Source: Faecalitalea cylindroides ATCC 27803 (GTDB lineage: Bacteria; Bacillota_I; Bacilli_A; Erysipelotrichales; Erysipelotrichaceae). From it: a DNA stretch of 56,322 nt. Position 1 is the stretch's first letter; every line of letters starts with the position of its first letter. Below are positions 1-9,637 of the stretch, piece after piece. The stretch lies in assembly GCF_000469305.1 (NCBI RefSeq), contig NZ_KI271017.1:1-56322 (forward strand). The letters are read 5' to 3'. A model generated the notes under the pieces. It made no database searches and had not been told where the DNA came from. It saw only the letters and a list, made by a program, of their open reading frames with translations. The position numbers and the translations under genes were made by a program.

Positions 1-946
1 TTGTTGCCGCGAGCAAAACAACACCCTTTGAACCGTCAAATCCATCCATTTCTGCCAATAACTGGTTCAATGTTTGTTCACGTTCATCATTACCGCTTAA
101 TCCTTGGCCATCACGTTTTTTACCAATGGTATCGATCTCATCAATAAATACGATACATGGTGCTTTTTCTCTGGCTTGTTTGAACAAATCACGAACTTTG
201 GCTGCACCACGTCCGACAAACATTTCAACAAATTCACTACCAGAAATAGAGAAGAAAGGAACCCCGGCTTCACCAGCTACAGCTTTAGCTAATAAAGTTT
301 TACCAGTACCAGGAGGACCTACTAATAAAGCTCCTTTTGGCATCTTAGCACCAATTGCCTGATATTTTTTAGGATCATTTAAAAAGTCTACGATTTCTTT
401 TAGGCTGTTTTTGGCTTCTTCCTGTCCGGCAACATCTTTAAATGTTTTTCCTGTTTGTTGGCCAACATAAACTTTAGCATTGCTCTTACCTAGATTTCCT
501 AAGCCAAATCCACCTTGATTAAATGACATGGAATCATTTCCGCCAGCTTTTTGAGCTCTTTTAAACATGCGGTTACCCAGCCATATAAAGAAGGCAAAGA
601 TTGCAAATGTCGCAAACCAGTAAAGAAGTGGGTTGGTTGCTTCTGTGTAGACTTGAGTGAATTCAACGTTTGCATTTTGTAATCGATTTACAAGATCAGG
701 ATCATTCATGACACCGGTTTGATACGTTTTATCATTATCATCATTTTTGAGCGTGTAATAGATATCGGTATTTTCAATTTGTACTTCATCCACTTTCTTC
801 TCTTCAATTTGATTTAAGAAAGAAGAATAGCTGGTTTCTTCAATGCGGCTATTGGTATACATAGGGATGAATACAAAGTCTAATAATAAAAGAATGATCA
901 GTACGATGAAATAGTACCAATACAAAGGTTTCTTTTGTTTATTCAT
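1..946 (-). CDS. ftsH: ATP-dependent zinc metalloprotease FtsH, N-terminal part (runs off window)
   Basis: Membrane-anchored AAA+ protease that degrades misfolded and short-lived membrane and cytosolic proteins. About 315 residues are visible. They comprise a short cytoplasmic start, a first membrane helix (about residues 8-27), an extracytoplasmic loop, a second helix near residue 105, a linker, and an AAA domain with Walker A GPPGTGKT and Walker [10 protein letters not shown]. The sequence stops in the AATN of the second region of homology, so the sensor residues and the HEXXH protease domain lie outside the window. The ATG at 944-946 follows a purine-rich TTAGGAGG-type site. The gene is downstream of tyrA in the same direction but separated by a clear terminator, so it is a separate transcription unit. 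Confidence 0.95.
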   Translation of the reverse strand, partial: MNKQKKPLYWYYFIVLIILLLLDFVFIPMYTNSRIEETSYSSFLNQIEEKKVDEVQIENTDIYYTLKNDDNDKTYQTGVMNDPDLVNRLQNANVEFTQVYTEATNPLLYWFATFAIFAFFIWLGNRMFKRAQKAGGNDSMSFNQGGFGLGNLGKSNAKVYVGQQTGKTFKDVAGQEEAKNSLKEIVDFLNDPKKYQAIGAKMPKGALLVGPPGTGKTLLAKAVAGEAGVPFFSISGSEFVEMFVGRGAAKVRDLFKQAREKAPCIVFIDEIDTIGKKRDGQGLSGNDEREQTLNQLLAEMDGFDGSKGVVLLAAT

Positions 947-1058
947 GAAATTATTTAACCTCCTAAAGTATTTTTATAGGAAGATTATACATCAAATTAG
1001 CAGTTTTTCAAGAAGAGTGCTAATTTCACATAACTTTCCATAATTTAGCGATATTTGA

Positions 1059-1086
1059 TAAAAAAACTCTAGATTTCTCCAGAGTT
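1059..1086 (-). terminator. Rho-independent terminator of the aro/tyrA operon
   Basis: On the minus strand, nine base pairs (one G-U) close a GAAA tetraloop: arms 1078-1086 and 1065-1073, followed by a run of seven or more T. The stem overlaps the tyrA stop codon and separates tyrA from ftsH. Confidence 0.85.
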
Positions 1087-1921
1087 ATTTGTTAAATAAT
1101 TTTCTTCGGTTTGTTGATTGAATGAACAAACGCTTCATTTCATCAATATCTTCTTTTTCTAAAGAATCTCTAAAATGTTTGGTTGCATCTAAAAACTGAT
1201 CGATTTCATCTAATAAGATATCTTTATTTAATAAGAAGAGCTCGCTCCATAGATCTTCATTAATGGTAGCGATACGAGTAAGGTCACGAAAGCTGTCGCC
1301 TGTATATTCGACAAGATGGGAATTATCATGGGTATTCATCAAGCTAACCGCAATAACATGGGTAAGCTGGGATAAAAAGCCAATCATGCGATCATGTTCT
1401 TCACAAGATAGGATGGAAATATTTTTAACGCGAAGATCTTTTCCTAACTGTTTAGCGGCTTCGATGGCCTTAGGCGTGTTTTTGTTAGTAGGCACGATAA
1501 TATAGTTGGCATTATCAAAAATATCTGCCTGGGCAAAATCAATCCCTCTAGATTCACGACCACACATTGGATGGATGCTGATGAGTTCAAGATCTTCTCT
1601 TAAAATTGCCTGAACAGGTTCTACAATGTTTGTTTTTACTCCACTGATATCCATTAGTATCGTTCCAGACTCAAGATATTGCTGGTTTTCTACGATCCAA
1701 GGTTTGATCATAGTTGGATATAAGGCAAGGATGATCAAGTTACATTTTTTGATAAGCTTGCCTGGATCGGTACTACCTTCCTTGATAATGTTTAATTCAA
1801 GAGCGGTTTGTATTGTTTGCTCATTTTGGTCAATGCCATAAATCGTTTTATCTTTTTGAGGACTGAGTCTTTTCGCAAAGCTGGCACCCATTAAACCTAG
1901 TCCGATAATACCTATATTCAT
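1085..1921 (-). CDS. tyrA: prephenate dehydrogenase
   Basis: Oxidatively decarboxylates prephenate to 4-hydroxyphenylpyruvate, the committed step to tyrosine. 278 residues: a Rossmann NAD(P) domain beginning MNIGIIGLGLMGASFA, then the all-helical dimerisation domain; the SIHPMCGRES segment (about residues 115-125) is the usual substrate-site His region. No C-terminal ACT domain is present, so feedback inhibition by tyrosine through that domain is not expected. The start overlaps the end of aroA by 4 bases (ATGA), indicating translational coupling as the last gene of aroB-aroC-aroA-tyrA. Confidence 0.93.
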   Translation of the reverse strand: MNIGIIGLGLMGASFAKRLSPQKDKTIYGIDQNEQTIQTALELNIIKEGSTDPGKLIKKCNLIILALYPTMIKPWIVENQQYLESGTILMDISGVKTNIVEPVQAILREDLELISIHPMCGRESRGIDFAQADIFDNANYIIVPTNKNTPKAIEAAKQLGKDLRVKNISILSCEEHDRMIGFLSQLTHVIAVSLMNTHDNSHLVEYTGDSFRDLTRIATINEDLWSELFLLNKDILLDEIDQFLDATKHFRDSLEKEDIDEMKRLFIQSTNRRKLFNK

Positions 1922-3186
1922 AAAATTTCTACCTTTCCACCAATACGTTGGATATCTTCAAAGAAATCTGGATATGATTTTGTGATGGCCTGCGCATTTT
2001 CAATTATACATGGTGTATTGGCACATAAACCAAAGACACACATAGCCATTACGATACGATGATCGTTATGTGAATCAATGATTGGAATATCATCTAAGGC
2101 ATATCCACTCTTTCCATGGATCGTAATTGTATCAAAAGTAGTTTGAATATCGACATTCCATTTTTTAAGTTCTACTTCCATAGCTTCGATACGGTCGCTT
2201 TCTTTCATGCGAAGCCTTTGTGCGTTAATGATCGTTGTTGTTTGCTCACAATAGCTGGCTAGTACACATAAAATAGGTCCAAGATCTGGACAATCGGATA
2301 GATCAATAGTTTTTGGTTGCAACTTTGATGGATGAATCGTAATAAAGTCTTTTTTAGAATTAATACTACATCCAGCACTGGCTAAGATATCAAGGATGGC
2401 CTTGTCACCTTGAACAGAATTTAAGTTCATGTTTGAGCAGGTCAAAGAGCTGTTCAAGCCTGCAAGAACACCAAAGAATGCCATTTGAGAATAATCTCCT
2501 TCGATCTTTACATCATGAGCGATATATTTCTGGTTTCCTTTGATATAGTAAGTATTTTTATCTTGTTTGATCTCAATGCCGAAGCATTTCAACATATCCA
2601 GCGTTAGATCAACATAAGATCTTGATTCATAGGGTTCATTAATTGTAAGCGTACTGTCTGAATCTAAAAGAGGAAGAACAAAGAGCAGGCCACTGATAAA
2701 CTGGCTGGAAATGTTTCCGTCGATTTGATAATGACCAGACTGCAGTTTCCCTTGAATTCGGATTGCATCTTGTGATTGTTCAAATAACAGCTTTTGCTCA
2801 TCAAATATTTTTTGATAGATTCCCATAGGCCTTTCTAATAATCTGCCTTTTCCTAGATATGTAACTTTCTTATTGGATAAAGCACCTGCTGGAATTAAAA
2901 AGCGCAGGGTAGATCCTGATTCGTTACAGTCGCAGCAAATTCCATCTTGTAAATCAAATAAATTACAGCCTTCAATGATACAGCTGTTTTTCTGTACTTC
3001 AATCTTAGCTCCAAAGGATCTCATACAGCTGATCGTAGCTTCAATATCTTTGGAAAATGTTAAATTTGTAATTGTTGATTTTCCCTGTGCTAAAGATGCA
3101 CAGATAATCGCACGATGACTGATGGATTTGCTGGCGGGAATGGCTATGGTTCCACTTACTTTAGATGGTGTGATCTTAACTTTCAT
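1918..3186 (-). CDS. aroA: 3-phosphoshikimate 1-carboxyvinyltransferase (EPSP synthase)
   Basis: Transfers the enolpyruvyl group of PEP to shikimate-3-phosphate. 422 residues, normal length for the two-domain inverse alpha/beta barrel. Recognisable segments are the N-terminal PASKSISHRAIICASLA (substrate-binding Lys and Ser), the central NESGSTLRFLIP, which corresponds to the usual GNAGTAMR-type PEP loop, and RMKESDRIEAM plus NDHRIVMA near the C-terminus. The loop reads SGSTLR in place of GNAGTA, a feature of class II-like enzymes. The gene overlaps aroC upstream by 11 bases and tyrA downstream by 4, so it lies in the middle of a tightly coupled operon. Confidence 0.95.
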   Translation of the reverse strand: MKVKITPSKVSGTIAIPASKSISHRAIICASLAQGKSTITNLTFSKDIEATISCMRSFGAKIEVQKNSCIIEGCNLFDLQDGICCDCNESGSTLRFLIPAGALSNKKVTYLGKGRLLERPMGIYQKIFDEQKLLFEQSQDAIRIQGKLQSGHYQIDGNISSQFISGLLFVLPLLDSDSTLTINEPYESRSYVDLTLDMLKCFGIEIKQDKNTYYIKGNQKYIAHDVKIEGDYSQMAFFGVLAGLNSSLTCSNMNLNSVQGDKAILDILASAGCSINSKKDFITIHPSKLQPKTIDLSDCPDLGPILCVLASYCEQTTTIINAQRLRMKESDRIEAMEVELKKWNVDIQTTFDTITIHGKSGYALDDIPIIDSHNDHRIVMAMCVFGLCANTPCIIENAQAITKSYPDFFEDIQRIGGKVEIL

Positions 3187-4294
3187 GTTGGATCTCCTTT
3201 TCTAAGATATTATTGGCATTGCTAGACATCAATAGATCTAAAATACCAAAGGCAATCATAGAGTCAACGACAATACGAGCTCTATGAAGGATACATGGGT
3301 CGTGTCTTCCTTTTATATTTAATGTTTGGCTTTCTTTAGTCTTGTAATCCACCGTCTCCTGAGTTTTATATATGGATGGTGTAGGTTTGATACAAGTGTG
3401 AATGATGATAGGCATTCCATTCGAGATACCACCATTGATTCCACCATTATTGTTGGTCTTTGTTTGAATGGTATCATTCATGATAAAGGCATCATTGGCT
3501 TCGCTGCCTTTTTTAGAAGCCATTTGAAAACCAGCTCCAAAAGAAACGCCTTTTACTGCTGGAATGCTGAATAATAGATGGGCCAGGATGCTTTCGATGG
3601 AATCAAAGAAAGGCTCGCCAATTCCAGCTGGAAGATTGATGATGGCACTTTCAAGGATCCCTCCAATGGAATCCTGCTCATTTTTAGCTTCCAGGATGGC
3701 TTGTTCCATGTTTTGAGCTACTTGTTCATCTAAGGTTGAAAATTCTTTTTTGTTTAAGATTTGGATTTGTTTTTTTAATTCATCAATGTTATTTGAAAAA
3801 GGAGCATCATGCAAAGCATAAAGTTGCTCAATGTGTGAGCCAATTAAAATGTTTTTTGTTTCTAAGATTTGTCGACAAATACTACCGGCCGCTACAATAG
3901 GAGCTGTTAATCTTCCTGAGAAATGTCCACCTCCGCGATAATCTTGAAAGCCATGGTATTTTTCATATGCACTAAAATCTGCGTGTCCAGGTCGCAGGCG
4001 ATATTGAATATCGGAATAGTCTTTTGACTGGGTATTTTTATTCTGGATTAAGATCGTTAAAGAGGTTCCGGTCGTATATCCATTAAAAAATCCTGAGACA
4101 ATTTCAACTTCATCGTCTTCATGGCGTTGTGTGGATATGCTTCCTTTTGCCTTTCGCTTTTCCATGTCTTCTTTTATTCTTTCAAGATTGATCTTAAATC
4201 CAGCGGGAAGTCCATCCAAGGTGATTCCTATGCAGGGACCATGACTTTCCCCAAAGATCGTCATGGATATATTTGTTCCAAAGTTATTTTTCAT
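3176..4294 (-). CDS. aroC: chorismate synthase
   Basis: Converts EPSP to chorismate with reduced FMN. 372 residues, usual length. Family signatures are visible: an early GESHGPCIG, RPGHADFSAYEKY followed by DYRGGGHFSGR around residues 105-130, and NGGINGGISNGMP near residue 290. The chain continues to RHDPCILHRARIVVDSM, the conserved C-terminal Arg-Ala-Val-type motif. The gene overlaps aroB upstream by 11 bases and aroA downstream by 11. No flavin reductase domain is fused, so this is a monofunctional enzyme drawing FMNH2 from the cell. Confidence 0.96.
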   Translation of the reverse strand: MKNNFGTNISMTIFGESHGPCIGITLDGLPAGFKINLERIKEDMEKRKAKGSISTQRHEDDEVEIVSGFFNGYTTGTSLTILIQNKNTQSKDYSDIQYRLRPGHADFSAYEKYHGFQDYRGGGHFSGRLTAPIVAAGSICRQILETKNILIGSHIEQLYALHDAPFSNNIDELKKQIQILNKKEFSTLDEQVAQNMEQAILEAKNEQDSIGGILESAIINLPAGIGEPFFDSIESILAHLLFSIPAVKGVSFGAGFQMASKKGSEANDAFIMNDTIQTKTNNNGGINGGISNGMPIIIHTCIKPTPSIYKTQETVDYKTKESQTLNIKGRHDPCILHRARIVVDSMIAFGILDLLMSSNANNILEKEIQHES

Positions 4295-5297
4295 AAGGTC
4301 CTCTTTCTAAGTATGTTTTGATAGTATCATACGATACTTCTTGTAATTCATAGGTACCTGCCTGTTTGACAAGTACGATTGTTATGGATGAAGAGCTGCT
4401 TTTTTTATCATGTTGAATAAAGTTCATCAATGTATCAACATCATAATCGGGTACTTTAGGAAGATGTAGTTTTTCATAGATTTTTAATACATCTTCTTTT
4501 AGTTCTTTATTGTCGATAAAGAATAACATTCCCATCGCAACACATTCTCCATGTAGATAAGTATCCAAACCATAGGCTCCTTCGATGGCATGCCCGATCG
4601 TATGCCCGAAATTTAATATCTTTCTAAGGCTGGATTCTCTTTCATCTTGTTCAACTACTTTTCTTTTTACATTGATTGAACGATAGATGATCTGATCGAT
4701 ATCTAAATCATCTTGTTTGAATAGTTCAACCAGTTCTTTGTCTTGGATCAATCCAGTTTTTAAAGCTTCAACCAGTCCGTTATTTATATGTCTTTGTGGT
4801 AAGGTTGAAAGCACATTAGGGTCGATGATGACAGCTTTAGGCTGCCAGAAAGCGCCAACGATATTTTTATAGTTTCCAGCATCAATAGCGACTTTACCAC
4901 CTACGCTTGAATCCACCTGGCTAAGTAATGTTGTAGGAATATTATAGAAATCAATACCGCGCATATATGTAGCGGCTACAAATCCAGCTAAATCACCAAC
5001 AACTCCGCCACCTAAGGCAATGATGGCGTCTTTTCGAGTCATTTCATGTTCAATAGCTTCCAGCAATAATTCTTCATATTGTTTAAAACATTTTGATTGT
5101 TCACCATTTGGAATCGTTACGATAAAAGAATCTAAACATTGACTGGATACGATATCGATCCATTTTTGAGGAACACCGCTGTCTGTGATGATCATGACCT
5201 TACGATTGGTTTGGATCGTTTCTTGAATATTGTTAAGCGCATTTCGTTGAATCGTAATTGGATATGCGCAGTCTTTTAAATTCACATTTAATTGCAT
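4284..5297 (-). CDS. aroB: 3-dehydroquinate synthase
   Basis: NAD- and metal-dependent cyclisation of DAHP to 3-dehydroquinate, the second step of the shikimate pathway. 337 residues with the NAD-binding loop PNGEQSK, the diagnostic GGGVVGDLAGFVAATYMRG, the IPTTLLSQVDSSVGGK segment and the metal-binding NFGHTIGHAIE. First gene of the minus-strand aroB-aroC-aroA-tyrA operon. Its ATG (5295-5297) follows AAAGGAGATCATCTATT. DAHP synthase, dehydroquinase, shikimate dehydrogenase and shikimate kinase are not in the window. Confidence 0.95.
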   Translation of the reverse strand: MQLNVNLKDCAYPITIQRNALNNIQETIQTNRKVMIITDSGVPQKWIDIVSSQCLDSFIVTIPNGEQSKCFKQYEELLLEAIEHEMTRKDAIIALGGGVVGDLAGFVAATYMRGIDFYNIPTTLLSQVDSSVGGKVAIDAGNYKNIVGAFWQPKAVIIDPNVLSTLPQRHINNGLVEALKTGLIQDKELVELFKQDDLDIDQIIYRSINVKRKVVEQDERESSLRKILNFGHTIGHAIEGAYGLDTYLHGECVAMGMLFFIDNKELKEDVLKIYEKLHLPKVPDYDVDTLMNFIQHDKKSSSSSITIVLVKQAGTYELQEVSYDTIKTYLERGPYEK

Positions 5298-5326
5298 AAT
5301 AGATGATCTCCTTTAGATATAGAACT

Positions 5327-5390
5327 ATAATAGCACGAAAAGAAAAAATTTTCAGAAAACCGGATGAAAACCTGTTTCTTATGGTATTAT
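5327..5390. promoter_or_regulatory. divergent aroB / pheA promoter region
   Basis: The 113 bases between aroB and the chosen pheA start carry a TATTAT -10 on the minus strand (5327-5332) facing aroB and a TATTAT on the plus strand (5385-5390) facing pheA. Neither has a convincing -35. No T-box or leader-peptide attenuator fits in this space. Confidence 0.4.
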
Positions 5391-5410
5391 ATACGCATGG
5401 AGATGACAAA

Positions 5411-6493
5411 ATGAATCAAATTGAAAAAGCTAGATTAGAAATTGATAGCGTCGATAAAGAAATTGCCAGACTCTATGAAAAACGCTTAGATGCAGTCAAA
5501 GAAGTATTGGAGTATAAAAAAGTAAATGCTCTTCCTATCTTGGATGCAGGCAGGGAAGATGCGATCATAGAAAAGAATCAGAAGTATATTCAAAATAAAG
5601 AATATGTCGATTCATACATTGACTTTATGAAAAAAGTCATGAGCAATTCCCGTGATTTTCAACAAACTTTATTGTCAAGCGATGTTGTTGCGTATGCCGG
5701 GGTGAAAGGAGCGTTTTCTCAAATTGTTGCCAGTCGTATGTTTCCGGCCGAGAAAAAATTGAATTATACAAATTTTGAAGATGTTTTTAAGGCGGTCGTA
5801 AATAAGGATGCTCAATATGGGATTATCCCTTTTGAAAACACCAATTCTGGTCTTGTTGGAGAAGTTTTAGATGCTTTATTGGAATACCCGGTTTATATAC
5901 AGCAGGTGGTCGATCAAAGAGTAGAACAATGTTTGTTAGGGGTCGAAAATGCTACACTAAAAGATGTGGAATGGGTTTATTCTAAAGATCAGGCTTTAGC
6001 ACAATCCAAGGTATTTTTAAAAGGGTTGAATGTTCAGACTGTAGCTTATCCTAATACAGCTATGGCGGCTCAATATGTAGCAAGTCAAAATGATGTGAGA
6101 AAGGCTGCAATCGGAGCCAAGGAAAATGCAGATCTTTATGGATTAAAGATCCTGGCAGAAAATATCGAAGAAAATATTTCGAATACGACTCGTTTTATTG
6201 TGATTGGATTAGAACCACAGACACAAGGGAATCGTTTTAGCGTATGTTTGATTGTCAAGCATCAAAGTGGGGCTTTAGCTCGTATCATTGAAACGATTGC
6301 CCAGCATGGTTTAAATATGCAAAGCATTCAGTCAAGACCTATCAAAAATCGACCATTTGAATATTTCTTTTTTATTGAAATGGATGGAAATCTTGAGATG
6401 AAAAACACACGAGAATGTTTAAAAGATATTAAAAAGGTGACACAGAGTGTAAAATATTTAGGAACATATTCGTTAAAAGGAAAGGATGATTAA
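5411..6493 (+). CDS. pheA: bifunctional chorismate mutase / prephenate dehydratase (P-protein)
   Basis: Makes phenylpyruvate from chorismate by rearrangement and decarboxylative dehydration. 360 residues from the ATG at 5411, which follows GGAGAT; open frame continues upstream but the family begins here. Domains: AroQ chorismate mutase (1-85, starting MNQIEKARLEIDSVDKEI), prephenate dehydratase (about 95-270, with NTTRFIVIG carrying the catalytic Thr-Arg), and a C-terminal ACT domain. The ACT domain shows GALARIIETIAQHGLNMQSI followed by an SRP triplet, the phenylalanine-binding signature, so feedback inhibition by Phe is likely. Divergent from aroB and followed by an aminotransferase whose start region overlaps its stop. 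Confidence 0.94.
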   Translation: MNQIEKARLEIDSVDKEIARLYEKRLDAVKEVLEYKKVNALPILDAGREDAIIEKNQKYIQNKEYVDSYIDFMKKVMSNSRDFQQTLLSSDVVAYAGVKGAFSQIVASRMFPAEKKLNYTNFEDVFKAVVNKDAQYGIIPFENTNSGLVGEVLDALLEYPVYIQQVVDQRVEQCLLGVENATLKDVEWVYSKDQALAQSKVFLKGLNVQTVAYPNTAMAAQYVASQNDVRKAAIGAKENADLYGLKILAENIEENISNTTRFIVIGLEPQTQGNRFSVCLIVKHQSGALARIIETIAQHGLNMQSIQSRPIKNRPFEYFFFIEMDGNLEMKNTRECLKDIKKVTQSVKYLGTYSLKGKDD

Positions 6494-6494
6494 G

Positions 6495-7724
6495 ATGAGT
6501 TTTACAAAGGAAAGTGTAAATAAGACACCGATCGTAGATACTGTATTTGTAATCGTAGACAAGGCTAAAAAAGCTAAAGAAGAAGTGGGTGCAGAAAATG
6601 TTGTCGATGCGACAATAGGTTCTCTTTATAGTGAAGATGGAAAGCTAGTTGCCTTAGATACTGTTTTCGAATCTTTAAAAAAGCAGGATAATCGAGTGCT
6701 TGCCAAATATGCGACAAGCTTTACGGGAAATCCCGATTTTCAAAAAGCTGTTTATGACTGGGTCTTGGATGGAAATTCAAAACTATATCATGAAGTTATT
6801 GCGACTCCGGGAGGAACCGGTGCAGTTGGCATGGTTGTCAATGAGTGCTTAGAAGAAGGACAGACAATTATCTTGCCAGAAATTGCCTGGGGTTCTTATG
6901 CTTTGATGGCGCAAATGCATAATTTAAAGGTAGAAAACTACTCTTTATTTGAAGGAGATCATTTTAACTTAACGTCTTTTAAAGAAACTTGTAAGAAGGT
7001 CATGGAAGTACAGGATAAACTTGTCATGATCATCAATGATCCTTGCCATAATCCAACTGGTTATTCTTTGACAAAGGAAGAATGGAAAGAAGTTGTTGAT
7101 TTCTTAAATGAGTGTTCAAAAACGCATAAAGTTGTGTTGTTAAATGATATTGCGTATATCGATTTTTCGTATGGACAGGCAAAGGCGAAAGAGTATTATT
7201 CTGTATTTGATGGAATTAGCGATAATATGGCTGTCATCGTTGCGTTTAGTTTGTCTAAGTCTATGACAAGTTATGGTCTACGCTGTGGAGCGGCCATCAT
7301 CATGGCACAACAAGAAGAAATCGTGCAGGAGATCAAGATCGTATTTGAAAAGGAAGCTAGAGCAACCTGGTCAAATATTAACAATGGGGCTATGGCTATG
7401 TTTGTTGATGTATTAGAAAATCATTTGGATGAATATAATAAGGAAAGAAATTATTATGTAAATCTATTAAAAGAAAGAAGCGATATCTTTGTCAAAGAAG
7501 CCAATGAAGTTGGTTTAAAACACTATCCATATAAAGAAGGATTCTTTGTCACATTGTCAATGGATAATGAAACTCGTGATAAATACCATGAAGCTTTGAT
7601 GGCAAATCATATTTATACGGTAAAAGTAAACAAAGGAATTCGTGTTGCGGTATGTTCTCTTTCACTAGACAAAATTAAAGGTCTGGCCAAAAAGATGAAA
7701 GATATCTTAGATTCATTAAACTAA
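6495..7724 (+). CDS. PLP-dependent aminotransferase, class I/II (probable aromatic aminotransferase)
   Basis: Fold-type I aminotransferase of 409 residues. SLSKSMTSYGLR carries the Schiff-base Lys (about K255), with NDPCHNPTGYS upstream as the usual cofactor/carboxylate segment. Because it follows pheA and faces the aro/tyrA genes, the likely job is the final transamination of phenylpyruvate and 4-hydroxyphenylpyruvate to Phe and Tyr; this is inferred from context. Two starts are possible: ATG 6486, overlapping the pheA stop, and ATG 6495, spaced 8 bases from AAAGGA. I chose 6495 for its spacing. An aspartate-type aminotransferase remains possible. Confidence 0.85.
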   Translation: MSFTKESVNKTPIVDTVFVIVDKAKKAKEEVGAENVVDATIGSLYSEDGKLVALDTVFESLKKQDNRVLAKYATSFTGNPDFQKAVYDWVLDGNSKLYHEVIATPGGTGAVGMVVNECLEEGQTIILPEIAWGSYALMAQMHNLKVENYSLFEGDHFNLTSFKETCKKVMEVQDKLVMIINDPCHNPTGYSLTKEEWKEVVDFLNECSKTHKVVLLNDIAYIDFSYGQAKAKEYYSVFDGISDNMAVIVAFSLSKSMTSYGLRCGAAIIMAQQEEIVQEIKIVFEKEARATWSNINNGAMAMFVDVLENHLDEYNKERNYYVNLLKERSDIFVKEANEVGLKHYPYKEGFFVTLSMDNETRDKYHEALMANHIYTVKVNKGIRVAVCSLSLDKIKGLAKKMKDILDSLN

Positions 7725-7744
7725 CAGCTTTATTTTCTTAATAA

Positions 7745-7788
7745 AAAAGGAGTTCAGAAACATCTTAGGATGCCTCTGAACTTTTTTA
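7745..7788. terminator. bidirectional terminator between the aminotransferase and tgt
   Basis: Arms AGTTCAGA (7751-7758) and TCTGAACT (7775-7782) with an inner CATC/GATG pairing, flanked by an A-run on the left and a T-run on the right. It can end transcription from both converging genes and overlaps the tgt stop. Confidence 0.85.
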
Positions 7789-9000
7789 ATTGCCATAAAA
7801 ATCTTTTAAGAATTTATTCTTATATTCTTCAAATCGTTCTTCTAAGATAGCTTGATGAATCTCTTCGGTTAAACGAATAATAAATCGAAGGTTGTGTGCA
7901 GTAGCCAGATTAAAGTATAGATATTTGTCTTCTTTGTTTTCGGATTTTAAAAGCTCGCGAAGTCTTTTCTTTGTCCATCCAGCTTGGCAGGTTGGACAAT
8001 CACATCCAATATCTAATGGCTCCTCGCTGTCAGTGAATTTTTTGATACTAATGTTACCGTGACGAGTATAAATTCTTCCATGTCTTGCTTCTCTAGATGG
8101 GGCAACACAGTCAAATGTATCAGCTCCATTTTGGGCACCGATCAAGATATCATCCGGTCTAGATAAGCCTAATAAGTGTCTTGGTTTATGTTCAGGTAAT
8201 TCTTCATTACACCATTTTAAGATTTCTCCAAGACTTTCCTTTAAGAAGGCTCCACCTAATCCGTATCCATCAAAATCCATCTTAGCGAATTTTTTACAGG
8301 CAGAACGTCGTAGATCTTCCCATCTTCCACCTTGGATAACGCCATAAAGCGCTTGATAATAGCCTAGATCCATATGGCGTTTTTTATGTTCTTCAAGACT
8401 ACGAAGGGCCCATCTTTCCGTTCTTGCCAAGGCCTCAACATTGTATTCATAACTATCTGCTAAAGAAGTTAATTCATCATAGGCCATATGGATATCAGCT
8501 CCAATACGACATTGAATCTGCATGGATTCTTCTGGACCAATGAAATCTTTTTGATTGGTGAAGGGATCAAAGAATTCAACACCATCTTCACTGACATGAG
8601 CGAGTCTTTCTTTTGGATCGGTATTGGTAACTTCTTTTTCACGGTCCATGCTGACAACCTTGCCCATCCCTGATCCCAGAGACATAACTTGAAACCCACC
8701 AGAATCGGTTAGTGTGGGTCCATTCCATCCCGACCAGGCTGCTAAACCCCCTTTTTGAGCGATTTCAGGAGATATATTTCTTAAATGATATCCATTAGAT
8801 AACATAGCTTGAGCATTGATGGCATGAAGATCTTCCATGGACATGAAACGAACTTCTCCATAGGTTCCTACACACATAAAAGCAGGTGTCTTGATATCAC
8901 CGTGTGGTGTATGAATGATGCCAGCTCTTCCGAGTTGTCCAGGAATGCGTTTTGTGATTTCGAAACTAAATGTATTGTTGTTTTGATAGTTATGATTCAT
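7786..9000 (-). CDS. tgt: tRNA-guanine transglycosylase (queuine/preQ1 tRNA-ribosyltransferase)
   Basis: Exchanges the wobble guanine (G34) of GUN-anticodon tRNAs for a queuosine precursor. 404 residues. LTDSGGFQVMSLG holds Asp99, DTFDCVAPSREARHG holds the second catalytic Asp, and the zinc site is CDCPTC (C333, C335, C338) with His369. Its start overlaps the upstream transporter gene by 11 bases, so the two are coupled. No queC, queD, queE, queF, queA or queG gene is visible here; pairing with a transporter suggests salvage of an imported base. Whether that base is queuine or preQ1 cannot be told from this gene alone. Confidence 0.95.
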   Translation of the reverse strand: MNHNYQNNNTFSFEITKRIPGQLGRAGIIHTPHGDIKTPAFMCVGTYGEVRFMSMEDLHAINAQAMLSNGYHLRNISPEIAQKGGLAAWSGWNGPTLTDSGGFQVMSLGSGMGKVVSMDREKEVTNTDPKERLAHVSEDGVEFFDPFTNQKDFIGPEESMQIQCRIGADIHMAYDELTSLADSYEYNVEALARTERWALRSLEEHKKRHMDLGYYQALYGVIQGGRWEDLRRSACKKFAKMDFDGYGLGGAFLKESLGEILKWCNEELPEHKPRHLLGLSRPDDILIGAQNGADTFDCVAPSREARHGRIYTRHGNISIKKFTDSEEPLDIGCDCPTCQAGWTKKRLRELLKSENKEDKYLYFNLATAHNLRFIIRLTEEIHQAILEERFEEYKNKFLKDFYGN

Positions 9001-9631
9001 GTGTTATCTTTCCTTCCAAGTGTTTTTGAATGATCATTTCAATTGGTGATAAAACGATTTCTAATACTAATCCTAATATATATGCAAATCCAGCTTGTAT
9101 CAAGAATTCATTGAATGATAATACACCTAAAAAGGCAATGGTCTCAAAAATAAAAGAGTCAATTAAATGGGCAAAGGCGCTGGAACCTAAAGCACGGGCT
9201 ATGAATACTCTTTCAAAGATGCCTTTTCTTTGTTTAAGTTGAGTAAAAATATAATTATTAAGCAGATTGGATAAGACAAAGGCTATCAAAGAGCCAAGAA
9301 TGATCCTTGGCGTGAACCCTAATACGTTTTGAAAAGAGTTCTGTAGGCTCCAACCTGGATAGGGTGGTAAGGCAATGACGATATAAAATATAAGGATAGC
9401 TATGATATTGATCAGAAAACTTGAAAAAATGATGTTTTTAGAAATTTTTTGACCATAAAATTCGATTGTTAAGTCACCTAATATGTAAGTGAATGGAAAT
9501 AAGATGACGCCGCCATCAACAGCGATACCAATAAAATTCCACAGTTTAACTGCGCAAAGATTGGATATCAATAGAGCACCAGCGGATAAGGCGGTGAAAT
9601 AAATCAATAGTTTTTGTTTAAAATTTAGCAT
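8990..9631 (-). CDS. yhhQ: queuosine precursor transporter (YhhQ/QPTR family)
   Basis: Integral membrane protein of 213 residues with about six hydrophobic segments. Family marks are DGGVILFPFTYILGDLTIEF near residue 40 and LGSSAFAHLIDSFIFE near residue 150. The family imports preQ0/preQ1 or queuine, which fits its 11-base overlap with tgt downstream. The only reasonable start is the ATG at 9629-9631. No Shine-Dalgarno is present, and a consensus TATAAT sits just six bases upstream, so translation may begin at or next to the 5' end of the message. Confidence 0.88.
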   Translation of the reverse strand: MLNFKQKLLIYFTALSAGALLISNLCAVKLWNFIGIAVDGGVILFPFTYILGDLTIEFYGQKISKNIIFSSFLINIIAILIFYIVIALPPYPGWSLQNSFQNVLGFTPRIILGSLIAFVLSNLLNNYIFTQLKQRKGIFERVFIARALGSSAFAHLIDSFIFETIAFLGVLSFNEFLIQAGFAYILGLVLEIVLSPIEMIIQKHLEGKITHES

Positions 9632-9637
9632 GACGCT

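Noticed and set aside
5303-5410. N-terminal extension of pheA upstream of 5411
   Set aside because: The extra frame covers the divergent promoter, and the chorismate mutase fold starts at MNQIEKARLEID.
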